A stretch of 64,000 nucleotides of DNA from Chitinophagales bacterium (GTDB lineage Bacteria; Bacteroidota; Bacteroidia; Chitinophagales; Chitinophagaceae). A program made the translations under genes and the position numbers. Positions 16,900 to 24,745 of this stretch are shown one piece after another. The notes beneath the pieces are model-generated. The model did no database searches. It was not told the DNA's origin and worked only from the letters and a program-made list of their open reading frames with translations. Location of the stretch: NCBI GenBank assembly GCA_017303835.1, contig JAFLBI010000001.1:1-64000 (forward strand), given 5' to 3'. Within the stretch, counting starts at the first letter, position 1; every line of letters begins with the position of its first letter.

Positions 16900-18117
16900 T
16901 CAGCTGAGTGCTTGTTCCAGATCGCTAAGAATATCTGCAATGTTCTCAATACCCACACTCATGCGGATGAGTCCGTCTGTAATACCAAAGCGGATTCTTT
17001 CCTCACGCGGCACACTGTAATGCGTCATAGAAGCAGGGTGAGAGATCAGTGTATCCACTGTTCCTAATGATACGGCCCGCACACACATTTGCAGTTTATT
17101 GATGAATTGCTTGCCTGCTTCCAATCCGCCTTTTAATTCAAAACTCAACATGGGACCGGGATGGCGCATCTGTTTCATAGCCGTATGGTAATCCGGATGC
17201 GAAGGCAGGCCTACATAGTTTACATGTTCAATATTGGGATGTTGTTCCAGATAGCTGGCAACTTCCATTGCATTGTGGCAATGGCGGTCCATCCGCACTT
17301 CCAAAGTCTTCATACCACTAATCAGCAGATATGCATCAAAGGGATTGGCATTACCGCCTAAGAGTGCATGCCATTTCCATGCTTTGGTTTTCATGAATTG
17401 AATATCTCTGCCTAACAAGACACCACCAATGGCCGTGCCATGTCCATTCAGAAACTTAGTTGTGGAGTGAAATACAAAGTCCACATCATAACGGAAGGGC
17501 TGTTGCAGATAAGGCGTGGCGAATGTATTGTCAACCGTTACAATCTTGCCGTACTGTTTAGCGATCTTAGCTGTAACCTCAATATCAATACACTGAATCG
17601 TTGGGTTAGCCGGTGTTTCAATATGCACCAGTTTGATTTCCGGATGGGCTTTCAATTCCGCTTCCAGCGTTGCTGCGTTGCGAAGGTCTGCGATATAGAT
17701 GGTGATCCCATTTTGTCCAAGCACTTTGTGCATGAGTTCATAGGTGCCGCCATACAAAGAGTAATGCGATAATACCGCATCACCTGCTTGCAGGTTGCTT
17801 AAGAACATGGTGGCCATAGCCGCTTGTCCGCTCGCGTGTAAAAGTGCTTTCAGTTCCAGCGGACTACCATCAGCATTGGTTAAGCCAAATGCTTCCAGTG
17901 CAGCAATGGTTTGTTCTGCTGCTTTGAAAGTTGGGTTGCTCCAACGGCTATAGATAAATTCCTTATCAGTACTTTCAAAACGCTCCATGCCCTGATCTGC
18001 TGTGTCGAACACAAATGTGGATGTGGCATAGATAGGCGTGATATGCGAATAGTTATGTTCATCTGTGGCAGAATGCATGGCTGTAGAACTGATTCCGCTG
18101 AATTGTTTACCGGACAT
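16900..18117 (-). CDS. Cys/Met metabolism PLP-dependent enzyme (cystathionine gamma-synthase / methionine gamma-lyase type)
   Basis: A 405-residue fold-type I trans-sulfuration enzyme. The PLP lysine is in HSTTKFLNGHGTAIGG (about residue 211), with YSRWSNPTFKAAEQ at the N-terminal side, VDNTFATPYLQQP in the middle and SLGTVDTLISHPASMTHY toward the end. It may be cystathionine gamma-synthase, cystathionine gamma-lyase or methionine gamma-lyase; these cannot be separated by eye. It is distinct from MetY in this window and has no SAM riboswitch in front. The ATG at 18117 is used; an upstream TTG is less likely. Confidence 0.85.
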   Translation of the reverse strand: MSGKQFSGISSTAMHSATDEHNYSHITPIYATSTFVFDTADQGMERFESTDKEFIYSRWSNPTFKAAEQTIAALEAFGLTNADGSPLELKALLHASGQAAMATMFLSNLQAGDAVLSHYSLYGGTYELMHKVLGQNGITIYIADLRNAATLEAELKAHPEIKLVHIETPANPTIQCIDIEVTAKIAKQYGKIVTVDNTFATPYLQQPFRYDVDFVFHSTTKFLNGHGTAIGGVLLGRDIQFMKTKAWKWHALLGGNANPFDAYLLISGMKTLEVRMDRHCHNAMEVASYLEQHPNIEHVNYVGLPSHPDYHTAMKQMRHPGPMLSFELKGGLEAGKQFINKLQMCVRAVSLGTVDTLISHPASMTHYSVPREERIRFGITDGLIRMSVGIENIADILSDLEQALS

Positions 18118-18179
18118 GTGCAAAAATTATCGGTTTGAAAAAGGCTATTGTACTAACTTAACAAAGCTAACAGAAAACC

Positions 18180-18668
18180 ATGAAGGAACTGATTCAATCC
18201 CTCGCCGCTTATAATATTTGGGCCAATCGTCAATTATTTGATGCTGCATTGCAGTTAGACCCCGCATTGCATGAACAAACTGTGCCCAGTAGTTTCCCCA
18301 CACTCAAAGCAACTTTCATGCATATGTGGGATGCAGAAAGCGGCTGGTGGCAAAGATTGCAGAACCATGAACATATTGTGATACCCAGCAAAACCTTTCA
18401 CCCGCATTTGAAAGATGTGGCCAATGGTTTGTTGGGACAAAACCAGATATGGCAGGATTGGACACACGGCATTACCGAAGAAAGTCTGCATACCCGCTTC
18501 AGTTATACCAATACCAAGGGTGCACATTTTGAGCAGCCTGTTTGGCAAATGGCCCTGCATTTGTTTAATCATGGTACCTATCACCGCGGACAGGTGGTGA
18601 CTATCTTAAGACATCTTGGTTTAACCAGTATTCCATCTACCGACTTCATTATCTGGAGCCGTTCTTAG
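18180..18668 (+). CDS. DinB family metalloenzyme-like protein
   Basis: A 162-residue four-helix protein of the DinB/YfiT superfamily. The metal-binding histidines are in the second helix (FMHMWDAESGWW, about residue 46) and the C-terminal helix (LFNHGTYHRGQVVTILRHLG). Family members act as thiol transferases or have unknown activity. It is divergent from the PLP gene and is followed by fhs after 48 nt. Confidence 0.85.
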   Translation: MKELIQSLAAYNIWANRQLFDAALQLDPALHEQTVPSSFPTLKATFMHMWDAESGWWQRLQNHEHIVIPSKTFHPHLKDVANGLLGQNQIWQDWTHGITEESLHTRFSYTNTKGAHFEQPVWQMALHLFNHGTYHRGQVVTILRHLGLTSIPSTDFIIWSRS

Positions 18669-18716
18669 CCTGATGATTGTCATGTTTTTTGCTGCTACTG
18701 CTGCTTAAGTTGCAGT

Positions 18717-20387
18717 ATGCTTACAGATATTGAAATCGCACAGTCGGCACCCATTCGTCATATCCGCGATATTGCCGCAGCCATTGGTATTGATAAAGAA
18801 GATTTGGAATACTATGGCAAGTTTAAAGCCAAATTGCCGCTGACATTAATTGATGAAGCCAAAATCAAACAGCATCATTTGGTATTGGTAACAGCCATTA
18901 CACCCACACCGGCGGGTGAGGGTAAAACAACGGTCTCTGTTGGTTTAACAGACGGACTCAACCGCATTGGTAAACAAGCCATGGCGGTGCTGCGCGAACC
19001 ATCGCTGGGGCCAGTGTTTGGGATGAAGGGTGGAGCAGCAGGTGGTGGTTATTCGCAGTTGATACCGATGGAAGACATCAACCTGCATTTCACCGGCGAT
19101 TTTGCTGCGATTGAGAAAGCCAACAATTTATTGGCTGCATTGATTGATAATAATCTCCAGAATAAGAAAAACAGTTTGCATATTGATCCGCGCACCATTG
19201 TGTGGAAGCGGGTGATGGATTTGAATGATCGTGCATTGCGCCATATCATTATTGGTTTGGGTGGCACAGCCGATGGTATGCCACGTGAAGATGGTTTCAA
19301 CATTACGCCTGCATCAGAGATCATGGCGATACTCTGTTTGTGTACCGGTATGGATGATTTGAAAAGAAGACTCGGTAATATTTATATCGGCAGTACCATG
19401 GATGGCAAACCTGTGTTTGCGCGCGACCTGCATGCGGTTGGTGCGATGGCGATTCTGTTGAAAGATGCGATTAAGCCCAATTTGGTACAAACGCTGGAAG
19501 GTAATCCGGCCTTATTGCATGGCGGTCCCTTTGCAAGTATTGCACAGGGCACCAATTCTGTACTCGCAACAAAAATGGGTTTGTCATTGAGTGAATATGT
19601 AGTTACCGAAGCAGGCTTTGCAGCCGATCTAGGTGCAGAGAAATTTTTTGACATCAAATGTGTATCGAGCGGATTAAAACCTGCAGCGGCAGTTGTTGTA
19701 GCTACCATTCGTGCATTGAGACACCACGGCGGTGCGAAGAAAGATGCATATGCCATAGCTGATACAGAAAAAGTAAAAGCCGGTTTGGCCAATCTGGAAA
19801 AACATTTGGAAAATATCCGTCAGTTTGGTGTGCCGCCGGTGGTGGCGATCAATGCATTCCCGGGTGATACAGAAGCAGAAATCAAATTGGTGCAGGATTG
19901 CTGTGCCAAGCATGGTGCAAGAGCCATTGTGTGTACCGGTTTTGCAGAAGGTGGTAAAGGCATGGAGGCATTGGCGAAAGCTGTGGTGCAATTGGTGGAA
20001 AATAGCACCGGTGATTTCTCGCCCTTGTATCAATGGACTGATACGATTGAAAACAAGATACACAGCATTGCCACCAAGATTTACGGTGCCAAAGGCGTGG
20101 AATATTCTGTAAAAGCTAAAACGCATTTAAAGCATATTCAATCATTGGGTTTCGACCAGATGCCTGTCTGCATGGCAAAAACGCCCAAGAGTTTGTCTGA
20201 CGATGAAAGAAAAATTGGCAGACCGGATAATTTTGTGGTAACCGTACGCGAATTTGAATTCGCCAGTGGTGCAGGCTTTGTGATACCCATTCTGGGTGAT
20301 ATGATGCGTATGCCTGGCTTACCCAATCTACCTGCCGCAGAGGGTATGGACATTGATGCAGATGGGGTGATTACAGGGTTGAGTTAG
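18717..20387 (+). CDS. fhs: Formate--tetrahydrofolate ligase
   Basis: A 556-residue enzyme that activates formate with ATP to give 10-formyltetrahydrofolate for one-carbon metabolism. The P-loop TPTPAGEGKTT is at about residues 62-72, with LREPSLGPVFGMKGGAAGGG and HLTGDFAAI-like stretches downstream, and the C-terminal FVIPILGDMMRMPGLP is diagnostic. Length is typical. It is the last housekeeping gene before the cassette island. Confidence 0.96.
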   Translation: MLTDIEIAQSAPIRHIRDIAAAIGIDKEDLEYYGKFKAKLPLTLIDEAKIKQHHLVLVTAITPTPAGEGKTTVSVGLTDGLNRIGKQAMAVLREPSLGPVFGMKGGAAGGGYSQLIPMEDINLHFTGDFAAIEKANNLLAALIDNNLQNKKNSLHIDPRTIVWKRVMDLNDRALRHIIIGLGGTADGMPREDGFNITPASEIMAILCLCTGMDDLKRRLGNIYIGSTMDGKPVFARDLHAVGAMAILLKDAIKPNLVQTLEGNPALLHGGPFASIAQGTNSVLATKMGLSLSEYVVTEAGFAADLGAEKFFDIKCVSSGLKPAAAVVVATIRALRHHGGAKKDAYAIADTEKVKAGLANLEKHLENIRQFGVPPVVAINAFPGDTEAEIKLVQDCCAKHGARAIVCTGFAEGGKGMEALAKAVVQLVENSTGDFSPLYQWTDTIENKIHSIATKIYGAKGVEYSVKAKTHLKHIQSLGFDQMPVCMAKTPKSLSDDERKIGRPDNFVVTVREFEFASGAGFVIPILGDMMRMPGLPNLPAAEGMDIDADGVITGLS

Positions 20388-20638
20388 GGGTTAGTAGTTA
20401 CTAGTTAGAGGTTAGTGGTTAGCCTGCCTAAACTATGCTGAAGCTTTGTTTAGCAGGCCACCGAAGCTTTAGCGTAGGAGGGTGGTTAGTAGTTTATGGG
20501 CCACTCAACAATTGACAATATTCAATTGACAATCGTCAATAATCATAGGCAACTATCAACCAGAAACTATCAGCCATTAACTATATGTCGATAGCCGGCA
20601 AGTATAAATACCTAGGCTGTATTCTTTTTTAAGCGAAT
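20388..20638. repeat. Low-complexity repeat tract before the cassette island
   Basis: No gene is seen. The tract begins with TTAGTAGTTACTAGTTAGAG-like repeats, then an interrupted inverted repeat (GCCTGC-TAAAC near 20423 and GTTTAGCAGGC near 20448), the string GAAGCTTTAGCGTAGGAGG, and CAATTGACAATATTCAATTGACAATCG-like repeats. A 16-nt piece, CAATCGTCAATAATCA (20530-20545), recurs exactly at 24845-24860 on the far side of the island. Confidence 0.7.
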
Positions 20639-20671
20639 GTTTTGGTGTATTTTAAGTGTATATGCATCAAT

Positions 20672-21307
20672 ATGAGAATTGCTAAGTCGCTTTCCTGTAT
20701 GTGCTTGCTAGCAATAATTTGCTTTAGCTGTAACAAGCATAAGTCAAGATTGCCTTCGGTTTTATTTGACTCCTTGACCAATCAAGTTGTTTTTGTGACG
20801 GATAGTTCATGGAAGCAAACGGATGATTATATGTTGAATAAGTCAAGGCTGATCTTTTTAAATCGCGATATATACGCTATGGGTAAAGACTCATTTTTAC
20901 TGAGGCTATTTATTGATGAGTCCAGAAGAGTTGAGAAACGTATCATTGAAATCAACTGCGATATGCACAATTGCTTTGGGAAGGAATTTGTTTTCAATGA
21001 ATTTTATGATGGTAAAACGTATTTGCGACAAAATATTAAAGAATACAATCTTGCTGCAGATGACTGGAAACTATTTTTTGATTCACTGCTTGTAAATAAG
21101 TTATTGACTTTGCCTAATAATACTGAAAACAATAATTGTTTTAATAGGTCAAAAGATGGGGCTACTTACTCTATTCAACTCTTGAATTATTCTGGAGAAA
21201 GATTCTATACTTATGAAAATCCAGAGTATTTTGACAGTTCCTGTGTTTCCGGATTGTATTTCAATAAGCTAGTCAAGCATATAAAGACTTTGCAAATTAA
21301 AAAGTAG
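20672..21307 (+). CDS. Putative lipoprotein of unknown function
   Basis: A 211-residue protein starting with a short hydrophobic signal (MRIAKSLSCMCLLAIICFSC) whose last Cys could be lipidated, followed by a basic stretch. The rest is rich in Asn, Asp, Phe and Tyr and has no domain I recognise. Base composition is clearly AT-richer than fhs upstream. The start is the ATG at 20672; GTT-N7-ATT at 20639, 33 nt upstream, matches the 5' ends of the cassettes downstream, so this gene may be the cargo of a degenerate first cassette. Confidence 0.55.
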   Translation: MRIAKSLSCMCLLAIICFSCNKHKSRLPSVLFDSLTNQVVFVTDSSWKQTDDYMLNKSRLIFLNRDIYAMGKDSFLLRLFIDESRRVEKRIIEINCDMHNCFGKEFVFNEFYDGKTYLRQNIKEYNLAADDWKLFFDSLLVNKLLTLPNNTENNNCFNRSKDGATYSIQLLNYSGERFYTYENPEYFDSSCVSGLYFNKLVKHIKTLQIKK

Positions 21308-21405
21308 GCAGGCTATGGACTTTATTCTGCTAAGAACTCGTATGCTATTACTTACCTCTTTCAGATGGAATTGTACATGTTTGAGATTAGTATAAGCCGT
21401 TTTTA

Positions 21406-21560
21406 AACGGTTATAAACGTTTAGTTAAAACAAAACGGTTTGTATTGACGCAATTACAATGCAAAAGGTAGAATGCTAGTCGATTGATTTTCAATCATCA
21501 TTTTTTGCTATATGCAGTTAGTCTAGGTAATTCTATTGCGTATATTTATGTGTTGCAAGC
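21406..21560 (+). other. Degenerate attC-like palindrome (attC0)
   Basis: The stretch after the lipoprotein gene holds AAC-N7-AAC (21406-21418), then AACAAAACGGTTTG resembling the left arms of the other sites, an ACGCAAT/ATTGCGT pair (about 21449 and 21535), and a central hairpin GATTGA-TTT-TCAATC (21483-21497). Its right end is GTTGCAAGC at 21552, the 5' end of cassette 1. The arms pair less well than in the other sites, so this is tentative. Confidence 0.45.
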
Positions 21561-21567
21561 AATTTTA

Positions 21568-22143
21568 ATGACCAACATTAATATGAAAGAAAATAATAAA
21601 ATTGAGATTCTTTTAAGCAAAGCCAAGTTGACAAAACTTTTAATTTTTAGTGTTTTGTTTTTATCAGGTGGACTTTGGATGATTATTTCAAATCCACAGA
21701 CAAGCAACCCAGTTTTCAATAATCCAATTTTAAAGACAATTGCTTCTTATGGCTCGACAATTATGGGATTATTAGGAATGTACTTTTTTACCAAAAAAAT
21801 GTTTGACAAAAACCCTGGACTTGTTTTGAGTGACCAAGGTATTTATGACAATACAAGTGTTTTTAAATTCGGACTCATTCCTTGGACAGACATTTCAGAA
21901 ATTTACGAAAAGACAGTGCAAGCATCTATTGCTTCGAAACAATATTTTGTTACTATTGGACTAAATAATCCAGACAAATACATTTCTAGGGAAACAAACG
22001 CTTTAAAGAGAAAGTTGTTAATAGCTAATGCAAAAAATTATGGTTCGCCAATTCATATTTCGACTAATGGTTTAATGACAAATCATAAAGACTTATTGAA
22101 GTTGGTTAATGAATATTTTGAAAAGTATAAAAGTGCAAGTTGA
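21568..22143 (+). CDS. STM3941-like membrane protein (cassette 1)
   Basis: A 191-residue protein with two transmembrane segments (about residues 21-38 and 56-76) followed by a soluble PH-like half: PGLVLSDQGIYDNTSVFKFGLIPWTDI is the pattern of the STM3941 family, small membrane proteins of unknown role that are common in mobile gene pools. The ATG at 21568 lies 16 nt after the proposed cassette boundary; the ATG at 21583 is an alternative. No promoter is evident. Strongly AT-rich compared with flanking housekeeping genes. Confidence 0.65.
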   Translation: MTNINMKENNKIEILLSKAKLTKLLIFSVLFLSGGLWMIISNPQTSNPVFNNPILKTIASYGSTIMGLLGMYFFTKKMFDKNPGLVLSDQGIYDNTSVFKFGLIPWTDISEIYEKTVQASIASKQYFVTIGLNNPDKYISRETNALKRKLLIANAKNYGSPIHISTNGLMTNHKDLLKLVNEYFEKYKSAS

Positions 22144-22152
22144 CAAAAAACT

Positions 22153-22356
22153 GCTTGCAACAAAAGGTTTGGCAATATTGGGGCAGACGTAATAAGCATC
22201 AACATTTGTAATTCTATTTTCCTTTCGTCACTGGCTCGACAGAACTCGCCTCAACATTTGTAATATCAATTAGCAACAGTAACTATATTTGGCTTCAGTT
22301 CAGGCGTGACGTAACGCAGTTGCCCCAACATCGCCAAGCCTTGAACGTTATAGGGC
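22153..22356 (+). other. attC-like site 1
   Basis: An imperfect palindrome of about 200 nt. The left arm (GCTTGCAACAAAAGG, then GGTTTGGC and TTGGGGCA) pairs with the right arm (TGCCCCAA, GCCAAGCC, ending AACGTTATAGGGC) with several unpaired bases, as in integron attC sites. GCTTGCAAC at 22153-22161 is the exact complement of GTTGCAAGC at 21552-21560, the start of the same cassette. The loop contains a 13-nt direct repeat, CAACATTTGTAAT (22200 and 22252), with a 52-nt period, which lengthens the site. No reading frame is seen in it. Confidence 0.72.
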
Positions 22357-22376
22357 ATTTTAAGACGACCGAAACA

Positions 22377-22868
22377 ATGATAAGAACGATAACAATTTTG
22401 ACTTTTTTACTGCTGACAACTTGTAGGGTTTTCGGGCAGACAGACACGACTTTTAAAAAGGCAGACCACTACAAGACAAAGCAGTTTGACGTGGCAATTT
22501 TCCCTTCAAATTATTTTGACCTTATTCCCGGACAGCGTTTTACTCCAACAAGACAGGAAATTGACCAAGCAGAAGCTTCGTTGGCGACAGACTTAAAGAC
22601 CTTAAATAATCAGTTGATAAACCAATCCTCTACACCTATTATTCATAAAAATTTGCATAAATATAAGCGACAGTATTTTGGCTACATTGATAAAAATGGT
22701 GACAGGATTTTGCTCATTAACTGTTTTTGGTCAAAAGACAAGGACGACACAGATGGTTGGTTAACAGGTAGAGTTATGGTGCTTGACGGTGGTAGTTATT
22801 ATTGGAACATAAAATTCAATCTTGACAAAAAACAACTCTTTGACCTTGATGTAAACGGTTACGCATAA
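22377..22868 (+). CDS. Secreted protein of unknown function (cassette 2, gene a)
   Basis: A 163-residue protein with a clear signal peptide (MIRTITILTFLLLTTCRVFGQ), then a mixed domain ending in a compact, possibly beta-rich part (GYIDKNGDRILLINCFWSK, TGRVMVLDGGSYYWNIKF). I do not recognise the family by name. It starts 30 nt after the cassette boundary GTTATAGGGC and is followed after 1 nt by a small membrane protein gene, so the two are probably translated together. Confidence 0.6.
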   Translation: MIRTITILTFLLLTTCRVFGQTDTTFKKADHYKTKQFDVAIFPSNYFDLIPGQRFTPTRQEIDQAEASLATDLKTLNNQLINQSSTPIIHKNLHKYKRQYFGYIDKNGDRILLINCFWSKDKDDTDGWLTGRVMVLDGGSYYWNIKFNLDKKQLFDLDVNGYA

Positions 22869-22869
22869 A

Positions 22870-23067
22870 ATGGACTTACTTGGACAAATATTATGGTTTG
22901 CTATGTTCGTAACCCCAATCTTGACAATACCTTTGGCTTGGCGCTTGTTGGACACGAAAAAGATTTATCGAGTAATCGTTGGACTGCTCTTCGCATTGAC
23001 ACTTTCGTTCTTTCTTTATCATATCAGTTTAGCAATTATTTTTAGAGATGGAATGGGACCAGGTTGA
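22870..23067 (+). CDS. Small membrane protein (cassette 2, gene b)
   Basis: A 65-residue protein with two hydrophobic segments (about residues 6-24 and 34-57) separated by a short basic loop. Its ATG comes 1 nt after the preceding stop codon. Unrecognised; it may be a partner of the secreted protein encoded just upstream. Coding status rests on the tight spacing and the orderly membrane topology. Confidence 0.5.
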   Translation: MDLLGQILWFAMFVTPILTIPLAWRLLDTKKIYRVIVGLLFALTLSFFLYHISLAIIFRDGMGPG

Positions 23068-23079
23068 CAAAGGAAAAAC

Positions 23080-23217
23080 GCCCTATAACACGGGTTTTCC
23101 GTCAGGCGGGGTGATGTGCAAACTTGAAGCTTTGTGCTTCTATTCAAGTTCAGTGCAGGTTGACAGTTTTGCGCTCCGAAACCCGCCCGAACGCAAAGCC
23201 CGAAAACGTTGGGCGTA
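23080..23217 (+). other. attC-like site 2
   Basis: An imperfect palindrome of about 138 nt. The left arm GCCCTATAAC, CGGGTTTTC, GTCAGGCGGG pairs with the right arm CCCGCCCGAAC, GCCCGAAAAC, GTTGGGCG; an inner stem AACTTGAA/TTCAAGTT surrounds the loop. The left end GCCCTATAAC (23080-23089) is the exact complement of GTTATAGGGC (22347-22356), the start of the same cassette. The right end GTTGGGC fits the classical GTTRRRY core. Confidence 0.75.
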
Positions 23218-23230
23218 ATTCTTTTCAATT

Positions 23231-23806
23231 TTGGAACTATTAGAATCTATCCATCAAAAAATAATAAGCGAACTAGACACGCGTGGAAAAGTAAGCCAAT
23301 TCTTGCTTGCGAATGCAACAATAAGACCGACCTCATCAATATATAAGAACAATCAATCTCCATCCCTCAAGTCTAGAGCATTTAGACCAAGTAGACCGAT
23401 CAAGATATTTTACATAGTATTTGCTGTGTCGATATGGGCAGCTATTTTCTATGCAATAAGGGTACAAAAAGATATCAATCAAGGTGGATTAGCAATTGTA
23501 ATGATTGCGTCACTTATAATTACAATAAACGTGTTATGGCAATTTTTTTATGATAACACATTAAATTTTTCCATACAAATAGACCCCTTAGGGATAACCG
23601 TCGATGATCAGTTTCTTGAATGGGAAAAAATAAGAGAAACATCAATATTAAATATCCCGGGGCGAGGGCGAGGACTGAATTATTTGATTATAATTTTAGA
23701 AAATGACGAGTATCTAAGCTTTGAATTGACAAACTTCTATACGTCAAGAGGAATAGTCAAATCCCTGTCAAAATATATCGAATATTTTAAAGCTCATGCG
23801 GCTTAG
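23231..23806 (+). CDS. Membrane protein of unknown function (cassette 3)
   Basis: A 191-residue protein with two transmembrane segments (about 57-77 and 87-107) followed by a soluble PH-like region (IQIDPLGITVDDQFLEWEKI) that recalls the STM3941-like protein of cassette 1 in layout but not in clear sequence. The most likely start is the TTG at 23231, 23 nt after the cassette boundary; no suitable ATG exists upstream of the membrane segments. Unrecognised family. Confidence 0.55.
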   Translation: MELLESIHQKIISELDTRGKVSQFLLANATIRPTSSIYKNNQSPSLKSRAFRPSRPIKIFYIVFAVSIWAAIFYAIRVQKDINQGGLAIVMIASLIITINVLWQFFYDNTLNFSIQIDPLGITVDDQFLEWEKIRETSILNIPGRGRGLNYLIIILENDEYLSFELTNFYTSRGIVKSLSKYIEYFKAHAA

Positions 23807-23810
23807 AACT

Positions 23811-23977
23811 ACGCCCAACATCAGCTTTGCAAAAGTTGGGCTGACGAATATCGCCCATCGGCTGTAGGAATTCTGACCGGGCTTCAGTAATTTGGCTTTA
23901 GCTAATCGGGGCTTTAGTGGCCAAGCGAGCGATAGATCACCTCCTCCCACCTTCGCAAAGCCCAAGCCGTTAGCGGC
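23811..23977 (+). other. attC-like site 3
   Basis: An imperfect palindrome of about 165 nt. Left arm ACGCCCAAC, AGCTTTGCAAAAGTTGGG pairs with right arm CCCACCTTCGCAAAGCCCAAGCC ending GTTAGCGGC. The left end ACGCCCAAC (23811-23819) is the exact complement of GTTGGGCGT (23208-23216), the start of the same cassette. It follows the preceding stop codon by 4 nt. Confidence 0.72.
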
Positions 23978-23996
23978 TTTAAAATGACCGACCACG

Positions 23997-24644
23997 ATGA
24001 AGGAAATTCCAGATAATAAGTTTACACGACATCAATTCAATGCCTTCTTAGGACACCATTTAACCTTTGCAAATTACTTTGGTAGTTATGAAAGAGCCTT
24101 TGAAGCTTTAATGGAAAATGTATATCAATCGGGAAATCATGTTGACAGACTTGCTTATCCAATTTTATTCATTGCTAGACATTGCATGGAATTAGGATTT
24201 AAGACGAACATCAGATACTTTCTGAAGTATTCAGAAAAAGATGATTTTAAAAAGGCAGGAACTCACGATTTAGAAAAATTGTTCGGAGCTTTTAAGTTGC
24301 ACATTGCCGAAACGATAAAGAACCTTAAATCAAAGCATGGAATTGAGGTTGACAAAGCAGATATTGAAGAGTTCAATAAATATTGCGAAGAGGTTAACAA
24401 GCTGACAAGCATTTTTCATCTACTTGATAAAAACTCAGACAGTTTTCGTTATCCCGTTGATAAAGAAAACAATAACTCTTTTGAACAAAAGGATACTATA
24501 AACTTGCTTGATGTTAGAGACCTTTACGAGAAAACTTCAATTCTACTGACCCATACAGCAGACGTATTTGGGAAATATACCGACTACGCTGACGAAATAG
24601 AAAATATGTATGAACAAGAAATGAGAGAAATTTACGGGTACTGA
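23997..24644 (+). CDS. HEPN-like protein of unknown function (cassette 4)
   Basis: A 215-residue, all-helical, soluble protein. The pattern LAYPILFIARHCMELGFK followed some 30 residues later by GTHDLEKLFGAF is the kind seen in HEPN-like families, several of which are toxins or defence RNases; the fit is from memory of the pattern, not a search. It starts with ATG 28 nt after the cassette boundary. AT-rich, in line with the other cassette genes. Confidence 0.55.
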   Translation: MKEIPDNKFTRHQFNAFLGHHLTFANYFGSYERAFEALMENVYQSGNHVDRLAYPILFIARHCMELGFKTNIRYFLKYSEKDDFKKAGTHDLEKLFGAFKLHIAETIKNLKSKHGIEVDKADIEEFNKYCEEVNKLTSIFHLLDKNSDSFRYPVDKENNNSFEQKDTINLLDVRDLYEKTSILLTHTADVFGKYTDYADEIENMYEQEMREIYGY

Positions 24645-24654
24645 AATTACAGCA

Positions 24655-24700
24655 GCTAACAAAAGGTTTGCCACAAAGCTGGTCTCAACGATAGCCTTGT
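24655..24700 (+). other. attC-like site 4, left arm only
   Basis: GCTAACAAAAGGTTTGCC begins 10 nt after the last cassette gene and matches the left arm of site 1 (CAACAAAAGGTTTGGC). GCTAAC is the complement of GTTAGC (23969-23974), the start of the same cassette. A full right arm is not found; only CCTTGTT near 24693 could pair. The array appears truncated here. Confidence 0.55.
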
Positions 24701-24745
24701 TGGTCGTAACCCAATAATGCCAGCAACAATAACTTATCGTCAGTC

